Positions 1-7,351 of a stretch of DNA of 64,000 nucleotides are shown one piece after another. The notes beneath the pieces were generated by a model, which was not told the origin of the DNA, ran no database searches, and was given only the letters and a program-made list of their open reading frames with translations. Position 1 is the stretch's first letter; each line of letters opens with the position of its first letter. Source of the stretch: an uncultured Anaerolineae bacterium (GTDB lineage: Bacteria; Chloroflexota; Anaerolineae; Aggregatilineales; Phototrophicaceae); the NCBI GenBank assembly GCA_937922795.1, contig CALAJK010000026.1, forward strand, positions 44,227 through 108,226. The letters run 5' to 3'. Made by a program: the position numbers and the translations under genes.

Positions 1-109
1 GAAGCTCGTGTCGTTGATCACGCCCCACAGCGGTTGAGCTTGACGCCGCGTTGGTGCAGTTTCACTGCCTTTTCTCATCAGACTTTAGGATAATTTTCAC
101 AGTCACTAG
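1..109. other. Left edge, no supportable gene
   Basis: No gene can be supported here. A short hairpin (GCAGT-TTC-ACTGC, 56-68) followed by CTTTTC could end a plus-strand gene lying to the left; one plus frame stops at 35-37. A minus-strand frame beginning ATGAGAAAAGG near 80 runs off the edge. Both are too short to identify. Confidence 0.3.
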
Positions 110-139
110 TTGACTTCGCCAGCCTGTCAGGTGTAAAAT
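110..139 (+). promoter_or_regulatory. Promoter for the 43-aa ORF
   Basis: TTGACT (110-115), an 18-bp spacer and TAAAAT (134-139) form a sigma70-type promoter. Transcription would begin near 146, which excludes the ORF-track start at 138 and favours the ATG at 228. A 6-bp hairpin ACGGGA-CGCA-TCCCGT (194-209) lies in the leader just before the ribosome-binding site. Confidence 0.55.
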
Positions 140-227
140 GAATTTGACCATTGAAGATAATTCAAATGGTCTACGCAAATCAAAAGTCAATCAACGGGAC
201 GCATCCCGTGCTGTAAGGAGGACGACG

Positions 228-359
228 ATGTACATCACCTACCTGCTGGCGAAAACCCTTCAGGACGATTATCTGCGCGAGGCCAACCGCGACCGCCTGG
301 CGCGCAAACTACAGGCAGAGCGCAAGCGGGCGGCCAGCCAGGGCAAAAAGAAATCATAG
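228..359 (+). CDS. Small basic protein, 43 aa, unknown
   Basis: I do not recognise this protein. The start at 228 follows a strong Shine-Dalgarno sequence (AAGGAGG, 215-221). The protein begins MYITYLLAKTLQDDYLREAN and ends in a Lys/Arg-rich tail (QGKKKS); it is probably one amphipathic helix plus a basic tail, without a clear membrane segment or signal peptide. It is a self-contained unit with its own promoter, leader hairpin and strong terminator, which argues for a real gene. A nucleic-acid or membrane-surface binding role is possible but only a guess from its charge. Confidence 0.55.
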   Translation: MYITYLLAKTLQDDYLREANRDRLARKLQAERKRAASQGKKKS

Positions 360-390
360 CCGGAAGCCTTCCTCCGCTTTCTTTCTCCGA

Positions 391-435
391 GCACCCGCGC
401 GGCTGGACTGGAACGCCAAGCCGCGCGGTGCTTTT
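391..435 (+). terminator. Rho-independent terminator after the 43-aa ORF
   Basis: GCACCCGCGCGGCT (391-404) pairs with AGCCGCGCGGTGC (419-431), with one bulged C, and TTTT follows. The T run is on the plus strand, so it ends the small ORF; it also lies at the 3' end of the convergent DUF89 gene. Confidence 0.8.
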
Positions 436-454
436 CGCCCCGGCGCTCTGCTAT

Positions 455-1630
455 TCAGACGTCCAGCCGCGCCTGGACGACGCCGTAGCGGCCGATCGAA
501 CGCCAACGCGGATTGGCGGCGGCCAATCGCTCCGCCAGCCCTTCGGCCAGGCCGCACACCGCATCGCTCTTGAGCGCCCGCAGCGCCACCACCGGCGCGG
601 GGAAATAGCGCACGACCTCGTTGAAAGGGGTGGTTGGGGACCACAGCGCATCCCCGACCATGCGCCGGTAGTTGGCGTCGCCCTTGACGATCACCAGCCG
701 AGCGCCGTCGAAGCTCTCGCGCAGCCGCGGCGGCAGCTCCCACAGGTAGCGGCTGCTGTTCCAGAACAGGTCAGGAGCCAGCCGCAGCCGGCCGGCCTCG
801 AACGCCGCCTGAAGCTGCCGGCCTAATCGTCCGGCGTCCGCGCCGCGCGCCCCGCCCGCCAGCTCGTTCATCAGCCACAGCACATCCGCCGGCACCGCGT
901 CGCTGATGTACGTTGGATGCAGTTTGACGTGCAGGATCACCCGCTCGGCCAGACCGTCTAGCAGCGCCCCAGCCAGCGCCAGATCGTGGATCAGCTCGCT
1001 GCCGGTGTTGTCGTTGATGAAATGCACATCGCCGCCGGGGGCGCGCAGCAGGTGTTCGATCACGGCGGCGCGGTCGTCCACCAGCCAGTCGTCCGCCGCC
1101 ACCGACTCGCTGCCGTGCGCCATGGACTCCACCATGGACAGGTCAATCCGGTTGCCCCACAGCGCGCCGGCAAACAGCGCCAGCAGCCGGTCTTCGCGCC
1201 CGCCAGGGGCGGCCAGCGTTTTCTCCAGCAGCCGCCAGGGCGCGTCGCTCTGGTACTCGTCGGCTTTCATCGGGGCGAAGGGATCGCGCCCCGTCTCCCA
1301 CCACCGCACCGCTTGGATCACCCGGCGGTAGGCGTAGGTTTCGGCGAAGAACCAGATGGTATTCTGCCAAGTGTCGCCGGCGTGCGGCTCCCAGGCGGCG
1401 CGCCAGTCGTCGTAATCCGGCGCTGGCCAGTCGAGCATCGGGATCGGTTGATCGCTCTCCAGGTCGCAGGCCAGATGCTCCAGCGCGTCGCGGATGGCCG
1501 GCGCGTAGTCTGGGTTGCGAGCGGCCGTATCCCGGAAGATGCCGGGCAGCCGCCGCAGCATGGTGTCGTGGCCGAAGTCATTGCTGGTGTCGGTGCGAAT
1601 GGGCTGTGGGCGCGGCAGAGACGCAGACAT
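455..1630 (-). CDS. ARMT1/DUF89 family damage-control phosphatase
   Basis: Predicted metal-dependent phosphatase of the DUF89/ARMT1 family, which dephosphorylates damaged or side-product phosphometabolites such as sugar phosphates. At 391 aa it has the usual single-domain length. The family signatures are present: INDNTGSELIHDL near residues 205-217 (metal-binding Asp-Asn), VKLHPTYISDA near 235-245 and KGDANYRRMVGD near 315, which carries another metal-binding Asp. The helical N-terminal part (FFAETYAYRRVI, DPFAPMKADE) is also typical. Start is the ATG at 1630 behind a G-rich stretch (GGGGG). It appears monocistronic, downstream of cysteine synthase on the same strand. The in vivo substrate cannot be told from sequence; older protein-glutamate methyltransferase annotations refer to the same family. 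Confidence 0.85.
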   Translation of the reverse strand: MSASLPRPQPIRTDTSNDFGHDTMLRRLPGIFRDTAARNPDYAPAIRDALEHLACDLESDQPIPMLDWPAPDYDDWRAAWEPHAGDTWQNTIWFFAETYAYRRVIQAVRWWETGRDPFAPMKADEYQSDAPWRLLEKTLAAPGGREDRLLALFAGALWGNRIDLSMVESMAHGSESVAADDWLVDDRAAVIEHLLRAPGGDVHFINDNTGSELIHDLALAGALLDGLAERVILHVKLHPTYISDAVPADVLWLMNELAGGARGADAGRLGRQLQAAFEAGRLRLAPDLFWNSSRYLWELPPRLRESFDGARLVIVKGDANYRRMVGDALWSPTTPFNEVVRYFPAPVVALRALKSDAVCGLAEGLAERLAAANPRWRSIGRYGVVQARLDV

Positions 1631-1712
1631 GAAGAACCCCCATCAGGTGAAGACACGGGTCAAGTATACCTAATCCCGCGTCGATCCACCCGTCCCGGAT
1701 CGGTCCGCCGTC

Positions 1713-2660
1713 TCACCCCGTCCAGAAGGACTCGCTCAGGTACTTGTAGGCGTTGTCCGGGAACAAGGTGACGATCACGCCCGGCTCGCCGCGCGCCGCC
1801 AGCTCCTCGGCCACCTGCAGCGCTGCCACCATGGCCGCCGCCGCGCTGATGCCCACCAGGTAGCCCTCCTCCCGCGCCAGCCGCCGCGCCATGGCATACG
1901 TCGCTTCGGTGCTGACGCCCAGGTTGCGATCAGCGAACCCTTCGTCGTAAATGCCCGGCTTGATGGCGGTGGGCATGTGCTTGAGGCCTTCCAACCCATG
2001 AAAGGGCGAGTCCGGCTGGATCGAGATGACCTGGATGCGCGGGTTATAGTGCTTCAGCCGGCGGCCAGTGCCCATCAGCGTGCCGCTCGTGCCCAGCCCG
2101 GCCAGGAAGTGGGTGACGCGGCCGCGCGTCTGCTCCCAGATTTCGACGCCGGTGGTCAGGTAGTGCGCGTTCCAGTTGGCCGGGTTGTTGTACTGGTTGG
2201 CGTAGAAGCTGCGCTCTGGGTGGGCCGCCACCCAGGCGCGGGCGGCCAAGATCGCCCCATCTGAGCCTTCCAGTGGATCGGTCAGCTCCAGGTCAGCGCC
2301 GTAGGCGCGCAGGATGGCCAAGCGTTCCGGGCTGGCGTTGGCCGGCACGAACAGCTTGACGCGGTAGCCGCGCGCCGCCCCCAGCATGGCGTAGGCGATG
2401 CCGGTGTTGCCGCTGGTGCTGTCCACCAGAATTTTGTCGCGCGTCAGTTCGCCGCTCAGCTCAGCTTGGCGGATGATGTTGAAGGCCGCACGGTCCTTGA
2501 CGCTGCCGCCGGGGTTCGTCCACTCGGCTTTGGCGTAGATGGCCACGTTGGCCGGCAGATGGGCTGTGATGCGCCGGAAGGCCAGCAGCGGCGTGCCGCC
2601 GATCTGGTGCTCTAGAAATTCGGCGATGATCGGGTCTACTTCGTAGTTAGGCAGCGCCAT
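1713..2660 (-). CDS. cysM: Cysteine synthase (PLP-dependent, CysK/CysM type)
   Basis: Fold-type II PLP enzyme that makes L-cysteine from an activated serine (O-acetylserine or similar) and a sulfur donor. Visible motifs are NPGGSVKDRAA with the Schiff-base Lys near residue 55, STSGNTGIAYA (substrate and PLP contact) and GLGTSGTLMGTGRRL (phosphate-binding Gly-rich loop). About 315 aa is normal. Three consecutive ATGs occur at 2666, 2663 and 2660. The Shine-Dalgarno GAGGA sits 1 nt before the first but 7 nt before the third, so I chose 2660. CysK versus CysM preference cannot be decided; the end LFPDNAYKYLSESF is CysM-like. A leader of about 240 nt containing an intrinsic terminator lies upstream, suggesting attenuation. 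Confidence 0.88.
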   Translation of the reverse strand: MALPNYEVDPIIAEFLEHQIGGTPLLAFRRITAHLPANVAIYAKAEWTNPGGSVKDRAAFNIIRQAELSGELTRDKILVDSTSGNTGIAYAMLGAARGYRVKLFVPANASPERLAILRAYGADLELTDPLEGSDGAILAARAWVAAHPERSFYANQYNNPANWNAHYLTTGVEIWEQTRGRVTHFLAGLGTSGTLMGTGRRLKHYNPRIQVISIQPDSPFHGLEGLKHMPTAIKPGIYDEGFADRNLGVSTEATYAMARRLAREEGYLVGISAAAAMVAALQVAEELAARGEPGVIVTLFPDNAYKYLSESFWTG

Positions 2661-2739
2661 CATCATTCCTCGTCAGCGCCGGGGCATCCCCGGCCGGTCA
2701 CGTCACAACATTTCAAACAGCAAGGCCGGCGCGCGAAAC

Positions 2740-2759
2740 AAAAAAGCGTGAGCACGCTT
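2740..2759 (-). terminator. Intrinsic terminator inside the cysteine synthase leader
   Basis: On the minus strand AAGCGT-GCTC-ACGCTT is followed by a T run, a canonical Rho-independent terminator. It lies 80 nt upstream of the start codon and downstream of the promoter, so it is placed as an attenuator. A second copy of GAAGCGTG (2776-2783) lies just upstream and could pair with the same CACGCTT. An outer 9-bp pairing, AAGGCCGGC with GCCGGCCTT (about 2722-2799), encloses the whole element. Confidence 0.7.
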
Positions 2760-2907
2760 CCCTGGTGGGACGCGCCACGCTTCGTTCGCTGCCGGCCTTT
2801 GCAGGCTAGTGTCGTTCAGTCAGTCGTCTGAAGCCTGGTCAACGCCCCCGCTTCAGACAACAACACACGCAAAAGGTCATGATCACTTCGCCCGTGTTGA
2901 TCGAACG
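2760..2907 (-). promoter_or_regulatory. Structured 5' leader of cysteine synthase, class unknown
   Basis: The transcribed leader contains a strong hairpin, TCTGAAGC...GCTTCAGA (about 2821-2852), a small GCCTGCAAAGGC hairpin, the upstream GAAGCGTG copy and CCC-ACCA-GGG before the terminator. A T-box was considered because cysteine genes can be T-box regulated, but the AGGGTGGNACCGCG motif is not intact (GCGTGGCGCG instead). No known riboswitch class is claimed. Confidence 0.5.
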
Positions 2908-2941
2908 ATTATAGTTTAACAAGGCCGCCTGAGCCTGTCAA
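2908..2941 (-). promoter_or_regulatory. Promoter for the cysteine synthase leader
   Basis: The minus strand carries a perfect TTGACA (2936-2941). A 17-bp spacer leads to TAAACT, and a perfect TATAAT (2908-2913) lies 22 bp away. Either hexamer could act as -10; the first has ideal spacing and the second the better sequence. Confidence 0.5.
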
Positions 2942-3034
2942 CAGCCGCGCTCAGCCTCTCTCCAGACGCTCATCTGGGGGCGCGGCCCGCGTGCGCTGCC
3001 GCGCCATTCTGCTGCCCAGAACCCTGGCGGCGGG

Positions 3035-3040
3035 TATAAT
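3035..3040 (+). promoter_or_regulatory. -10 element for the M24 gene
   Basis: TATAAT sits in the palindrome GGGTATAATACCC about 95 nt before the M24 start codon. No good -35 is visible at normal spacing, so the call rests on the -10 alone. Confidence 0.3.
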
Positions 3041-3134
3041 ACCCCCGGCCAGCTATGCGTCTATGGACGTCAACCGCCGCACGGCTCGCCCTGGGCTCTG
3101 TGGCTGCCCTTCACCCCAATACTAGGAGGATTTT

Positions 3135-4205
3135 ATGGATCGCCTGCAAGAAATTAACCTCAAACACGACCGCCTGCGCGCTCTGCTGGAACGGCGCGGG
3201 GCGTCGGCGCTGTGGCTGCGCCGCACGCGCAACCTGGCTTGGTTCACCGCCGGCGCGGACGCCAGCATCCCGGTGGACAGCGAGTCGGGCATGTACAGCA
3301 TCCTGGTGACACCGGAGAAGCGCGTCGTCTACACCAGCAACATCGAGGCCACCCGGCTGCGCGGCGAAGAATTGTTCCAAGACCTGGGCTTTGAATACGC
3401 GGAGTTCCCCTGGCACGTCGGCGATGCCCCCAGCGCGTCCGGTTTGATCACCGACGATGGCGAGGTCGAGGCCGATCTGCAAGCACTGCGCTGGGTGCTG
3501 ACGGAGGGCGAGCAGGAACGCTTCCGCGCCCTGGGCCGCGACTGCGCCGATGCGCTCGATGAGGCCATCCGCGCCGTCCGCCCCGGCGACACCGAATTTG
3601 AGCTGGCGGCGCGGCTGGACGCGGCCTGCCGCCGCCGCGAAGGGCTGGCGATCGTCAACCTGGTCGCCACCGATGAGCGCATCTCGCGCTATCGTCACCC
3701 GCTGCCCACCCGTAAACGCCTGGAACGCTACGCCATGATCGTGGTGTGTATGCGCCGCGGCGGCCTGATCGTGGCGGGCACGCGGCTGGCCTACATCGGC
3801 CGAGCGCCGGCAGAGCTGCACGAGAAGAACCGGCGCGTCGCGGCGGTGGACGCCGCTGCCATCGCCGCCACGCGGCCGGGGCGCACGCTGGGCGAGGTCT
3901 TCGCCGATATCCAAGCGGCCTACGCCGCTCAGGGCGAGGACGGCCAGTGGCAGCACCACCACCAGGGCGGGCTGATCGCCTACATCGCCCGCGAGCGCGT
4001 GGCGACGCCTGGCGATGCCACGCCGATCGTCGAGGGCCAGGCGTTCGCCTGGAACCCGTCCATCGTCGGCTGCAAATCCGAAGACACGCTGCTGCTGACT
4101 CGCAGCGGGTTCGAGATCGTCACCGCGGCGTCCCCTAACTTCCCGGTCGTCGAAGTCGAGGTCGGCGGGCAGGTCATCCGCCGCCCCGGCATCCTAGAGC
4201 TGTGA
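3135..4205 (+). CDS. M24 (pita-bread) family protein, metal ligands missing
   Basis: A 356-aa protein with the two-domain layout of Xaa-Pro aminopeptidase/creatinase proteins: a creatinase-type N-terminal domain (to about residue 125) and a C-terminal pita-bread domain. The later signatures are recognisable (HHHQGGLIAY; ending with EDTLLLTRSGFEIVT). Where metallo-M24 enzymes carry their two Asp ligands, the sequence reads AMIVVCMRRGGLIVAGTRL with no acid, and the late Glu ligands are also not evident. It is therefore probably not a metallopeptidase; it may be a creatinase-like hydrolase using His or a pseudoenzyme. The start has a strong AGGAGGA Shine-Dalgarno. It is transcribed alone. Confidence 0.75.
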   Translation: MDRLQEINLKHDRLRALLERRGASALWLRRTRNLAWFTAGADASIPVDSESGMYSILVTPEKRVVYTSNIEATRLRGEELFQDLGFEYAEFPWHVGDAPSASGLITDDGEVEADLQALRWVLTEGEQERFRALGRDCADALDEAIRAVRPGDTEFELAARLDAACRRREGLAIVNLVATDERISRYRHPLPTRKRLERYAMIVVCMRRGGLIVAGTRLAYIGRAPAELHEKNRRVAAVDAAAIAATRPGRTLGEVFADIQAAYAAQGEDGQWQHHHQGGLIAYIARERVATPGDATPIVEGQAFAWNPSIVGCKSEDTLLLTRSGFEIVTAASPNFPVVEVEVGGQVIRRPGILEL

Positions 4206-4287
4206 ACCGATCGTCAGGGGCTGAAGGCGGCGCCGAAGCGCGGCCGCTCAGCCCCTGAATCTCGTCTGACCAATCTCTGGCGCTGGT

Positions 4288-4314
4288 GTTACAAGTTGTG
4301 TATACTCGTTACAA
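4288..4314 (+). promoter_or_regulatory. -10 and direct repeats upstream of the response regulator
   Basis: TATACT (4301-4306) is a plausible -10 about 39 nt before the start codon. It is bracketed by two exact copies of GTTACAA (4288-4294 and 4308-4314), 20 bp apart. Two half-sites on one face of the helix are what an OmpR-type dimer could bind, so autoregulation is possible but unproven. Confidence 0.4.
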
Positions 4315-4344
4315 AATATTGCGACACTTTGCCGGAGAGAACGC

Positions 4345-5082
4345 ATGAACAAAACTAAAGTTCTGGTCGTCGAAGACGAGACCAACATCGCTAAGCTGAT
4401 CAGCGAGTATCTGTCGGCGCATGGTTACGACGCCGCGGCGGTTGGCGACGGCCCAGAAGCGCTGGACTACGTCAAGGAGCGCGGGCTGCCGCACATCGCC
4501 TTGATTGACCTGGCGCTGCCCACCATGCACGGGTTCGAGCTGAGCAGCAAGTTGAAGGCCATGGCCGACGTGCCGATCATCTTCGTCACCTCGACCAGCG
4601 ACACTGAGACCATCGTCCAAGGGCTCAAGCGCTACGCCGAGGATTTCATCGTCAAACCGTTTGAGCTGCGCGAGCTGGAGGCGCGCATCCAAGCAGTGCT
4701 GGCGCGCATGCCCAGCCTGGATTACGCCAGCGAGCCGATCGTCAAAGTGGATGAGCATCTGCAGGTGGATTTCGCCCACAACCGGCTGCTCATCAGCGGC
4801 AAGGTCTACGGCCTGACGCCGACCGAGTCGATCCTGCTGCACGTGCTGCTGCGCAACGCTGGCCGGGTGGTCGAGAACCGGATGCTCATCGCCCGCGTGT
4901 GGCCGTCGGAGGATGTGGGCGAGGACACGCTGCGCGTGCACATGCACCGGCTGCGCCGCAAGCTGGAGTCGGACTCGCACCATCCACACTACATTCGCAC
5001 AGAACGCGGCGTGGGCTATATGTTCACCGTGCGACCGCCCGATCATAGCTCAGCCAAGGATGAGGACGAGTCCGGCCGATGA
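4345..5082 (+). CDS. OmpR/PhoB-family response regulator
   Basis: DNA-binding response regulator of 245 aa. The N-terminal receiver domain (1-120) has the acidic pair in VVEDE, the phosphoacceptor Asp55 in ALIDLALPT, a Thr in FVTSTS and the conserved Lys in FIVKPFE. The C-terminal half is a winged-helix Trans_reg_C domain (RNAGRVVENRMLIARVW, then TLRVHMHRLRRKLE, ending in ERGVGYMF). The histidine kinase behind it overlaps by ATGA, so the two are cotranslated and form a cognate pair. The signal and regulon cannot be inferred. GGAGA precedes the ATG. Confidence 0.93.
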   Translation: MNKTKVLVVEDETNIAKLISEYLSAHGYDAAAVGDGPEALDYVKERGLPHIALIDLALPTMHGFELSSKLKAMADVPIIFVTSTSDTETIVQGLKRYAEDFIVKPFELRELEARIQAVLARMPSLDYASEPIVKVDEHLQVDFAHNRLLISGKVYGLTPTESILLHVLLRNAGRVVENRMLIARVWPSEDVGEDTLRVHMHRLRRKLESDSHHPHYIRTERGVGYMFTVRPPDHSSAKDEDESGR

Positions 5083-7169
5083 CCGCTCTGGCGCCGCCAG
5101 CAGCGCAGGCGCAACACATCTTGGAAGCGATGATCGCCGAGGGGACAGGCCAGTATGCCGCCGCCTGTGTGTACTACGCTGCGCTGCGCCAGATCGAACC
5201 CATAGCCGAGGCCGGCGTCCTGGCCGACGCCGCGCTGCGGTCAGCGCTGTGGTCGCTGCTGGAAGCCCTGGCGGCGGAGCCGCTGGCCGCGCCGCGCCGC
5301 ATCACGCTGGCCAGCGCTGTGCCCTGGGCCGGCGTCGTCTTCCCGTTCTTCACGCTGGGCGAGCTGGTCGGGATGGCGGCCGTCCTGGACGAAACCGCCG
5401 ACGGTTTCAGCGCCGCGCGCGCCCAGCAGTGGGCGGCCGTCGTCCACACCATCCTGGAGAATCTGCGCCTGCACCATCACCAGCGGGCGGCACATGCCAT
5501 CCAATACGCCGCGCAGATCGTCGGCAAGAACCCTGCGCCGCAAGATTTGGTGGATGTGCTGCATGACCGGATCTGCGGGCCGCACGTGACGCTGTGCGCC
5601 CTGCTGTTTTACGGGCCGGTGCGCGAAGATCGGCCGCACGGCCCGTTCGACTATCTGGAGGTGCAGGGTTCGTGGACGCGGCGCTTCGGCGGCGGGGTCG
5701 GCCTGGGCATGCGGCTGTACCTGGACGATTATGTGACTTGGCTGGCCGACCTGAGCGATCGCAAGGTGCTGACCTTCAGCGACGCCAGCCAGTTTTACCG
5801 CTGGCTTGACCCGCTGGCGCGCGCCTTCCTGCGGGCGGAACGCGCCCAAGCGCTGGCCATCATCGAGCTGGCGACGTCGCAGCGCCGGGTGGGCATCATG
5901 GCGATCGCGACCCACCGTCCGCATCGTTTCGACCCGCACGAGCTGAACAGCTACTACGCCGTCGGCGAATTTCTGGCGATGAGCGTCGTAGCCCAGGGGC
6001 TGCAGCAGCGCCATGACCTGGTGCAGCGCGGGCGGGCGGCGCTGCTGGATGCGGTGACCGACGGCGTGCTGATGGTGCTGCCGCACCCGGTGGATGGGGC
6101 GACGACGCTGACGGTCAACGAATGCTTCACCGAGATGTTCGGCGTCTCCCAGGCGGCGGCGGAAGGCGTGGCGCTGGACAGCCTGCTCGACCGGCTGCAA
6201 ATCCCGGACGATGCCCGGCAGGAGCTGCGCCGCCAGTGGTTCAGCGTGCCGGTGCGCGCGCCGACCACCCAGCGCGGCGAATTCTCGATGGTGCGCCCCG
6301 GCGGGGCGGCGGCGACCATCGAGTGGTACAGCGCCCCCGTCTACCAGAGCGGCCGGGTGATGGGGCGCATCTATACTTTTCATGATGTGTCCGCCGAGCG
6401 CGCCGCCGCTAAACTGCGCGCCGACTTCATCTCCTGGATTTCGCACGAGCTGCGCACGCCCCTCACCTCGATTCGCGGTTTCGCCGAGTTCATCCTGGAG
6501 GCCTGCCGCGACGACCTGCCCGATCTGGCGCGAGAGTACACCGAGATCATCCTCAGCAGCGCCAAACACCTCAACCGCGTCTTCACCGACATCATCGAGA
6601 TCGCCCGCGCCGATACCGGCCAAATCCAGTTGAACCTGGAGCAGGCGCATCTGTCAGATCTGATCATTGAAGCGGCGGCGCTGCTGGAGCCGCAGAGCCG
6701 CGAGCGCGGGCAGATGATCCTGATGGCGCTGGACGATGAGCTGCCGCCGGTCGAGGTGGACGCGATTCGCATCAAGCAGGCGCTGGTCAATGTCATCGGC
6801 AATGCCATCCAGCACGCGCCGGCCGGCTCGCGGATACGCATCAGCACCCAGTACGTAGAGGCCGCTCAGGCGCTGCCGGCTGGCGCGCCGCGCGATGTGC
6901 TGCTGCCGGGCATCCTCATCAGCGTGCAGGATGATGGGCCGGGGCTGACGCCGGAAGATGCCGAGAAGGTCTTCCTGCCCTTCTACCGCGCGCGGCAGGC
7001 GAGCGGCAGCAAGATCGAAGGCACGGGGCTGGGGCTGACCATCGCCCGCAGCCTGGTGGAGCTGCATCAGGGCAAGGTCTGGGCGGAGCCGCGGCGGCGC
7101 GGGCGGCGCGGCGGGCGCTTCCTGCTGGCGCTGCCTGTGGCCGCGCGGTTGGCTCCGACCAGGGTCTGA
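5079..7169 (+). CDS. Sensor histidine kinase (GAF-PAS-HisKA-HATPase)
   Basis: A 696-aa kinase that phosphorylates the preceding regulator. A novel N-terminal helical region (1 to about 160) is followed by a GAF-like domain (about 160-310) and a PAS-like domain (about 320-440). The HisKA H-box is FISWISHELRTPL with His456. The ATPase domain shows the N box (VIGNAIQHAP), G1 (QDDGPGLTPEDAEKVF), F box (FLPFYRA) and G2 (GTGLGLTIARSLVELH). No transmembrane segment is evident, so it is a soluble kinase sensing something cytoplasmic. It overlaps the regulator stop codon by ATGA. Confidence 0.92.
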   Translation: MTALAPPAAQAQHILEAMIAEGTGQYAAACVYYAALRQIEPIAEAGVLADAALRSALWSLLEALAAEPLAAPRRITLASAVPWAGVVFPFFTLGELVGMAAVLDETADGFSAARAQQWAAVVHTILENLRLHHHQRAAHAIQYAAQIVGKNPAPQDLVDVLHDRICGPHVTLCALLFYGPVREDRPHGPFDYLEVQGSWTRRFGGGVGLGMRLYLDDYVTWLADLSDRKVLTFSDASQFYRWLDPLARAFLRAERAQALAIIELATSQRRVGIMAIATHRPHRFDPHELNSYYAVGEFLAMSVVAQGLQQRHDLVQRGRAALLDAVTDGVLMVLPHPVDGATTLTVNECFTEMFGVSQAAAEGVALDSLLDRLQIPDDARQELRRQWFSVPVRAPTTQRGEFSMVRPGGAAATIEWYSAPVYQSGRVMGRIYTFHDVSAERAAAKLRADFISWISHELRTPLTSIRGFAEFILEACRDDLPDLAREYTEIILSSAKHLNRVFTDIIEIARADTGQIQLNLEQAHLSDLIIEAAALLEPQSRERGQMILMALDDELPPVEVDAIRIKQALVNVIGNAIQHAPAGSRIRISTQYVEAAQALPAGAPRDVLLPGILISVQDDGPGLTPEDAEKVFLPFYRARQASGSKIEGTGLGLTIARSLVELHQGKVWAEPRRRGRRGGRFLLALPVAARLAPTRV

Positions 7170-7241
7170 CAGCCCGCGCGCTGGTTTCTAGATGATAATA
7201 GGCGATCTTACTCAACGCCCTGCCCCCAAGATGAGTATCAG

Positions 7242-7269
7242 TTGCGCGGCGCTGTGTAAGTGTTATAAT
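7242..7269 (+). promoter_or_regulatory. Promoter of the sdh operon
   Basis: TTGCGC (7242-7247), a 16-bp spacer and a perfect TATAAT (7264-7269) precede sdhCD by about 80 nt. No operator palindrome stands out. Confidence 0.5.
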
Positions 7270-7351
7270 CACCGTTAACCCGTCATCCGCGCACTGCGAG
7301 CTGTCGCTTGTTTCTCATGCCCCGCTAGACTCGTTGCAGGAGGTACAACCA

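Noticed and set aside
138-227. Upstream start of the first small ORF
   Set aside because: It lies inside or at the -10 of the promoter; the Shine-Dalgarno supports 228.
2667-2907. T-box riboswitch upstream of cysteine synthase
   Set aside because: The AGGGTGGNACCGCG core is not intact and the UGGN would not fit the usual tRNA-Cys discriminator base. Kept only as an unclassified attenuator.
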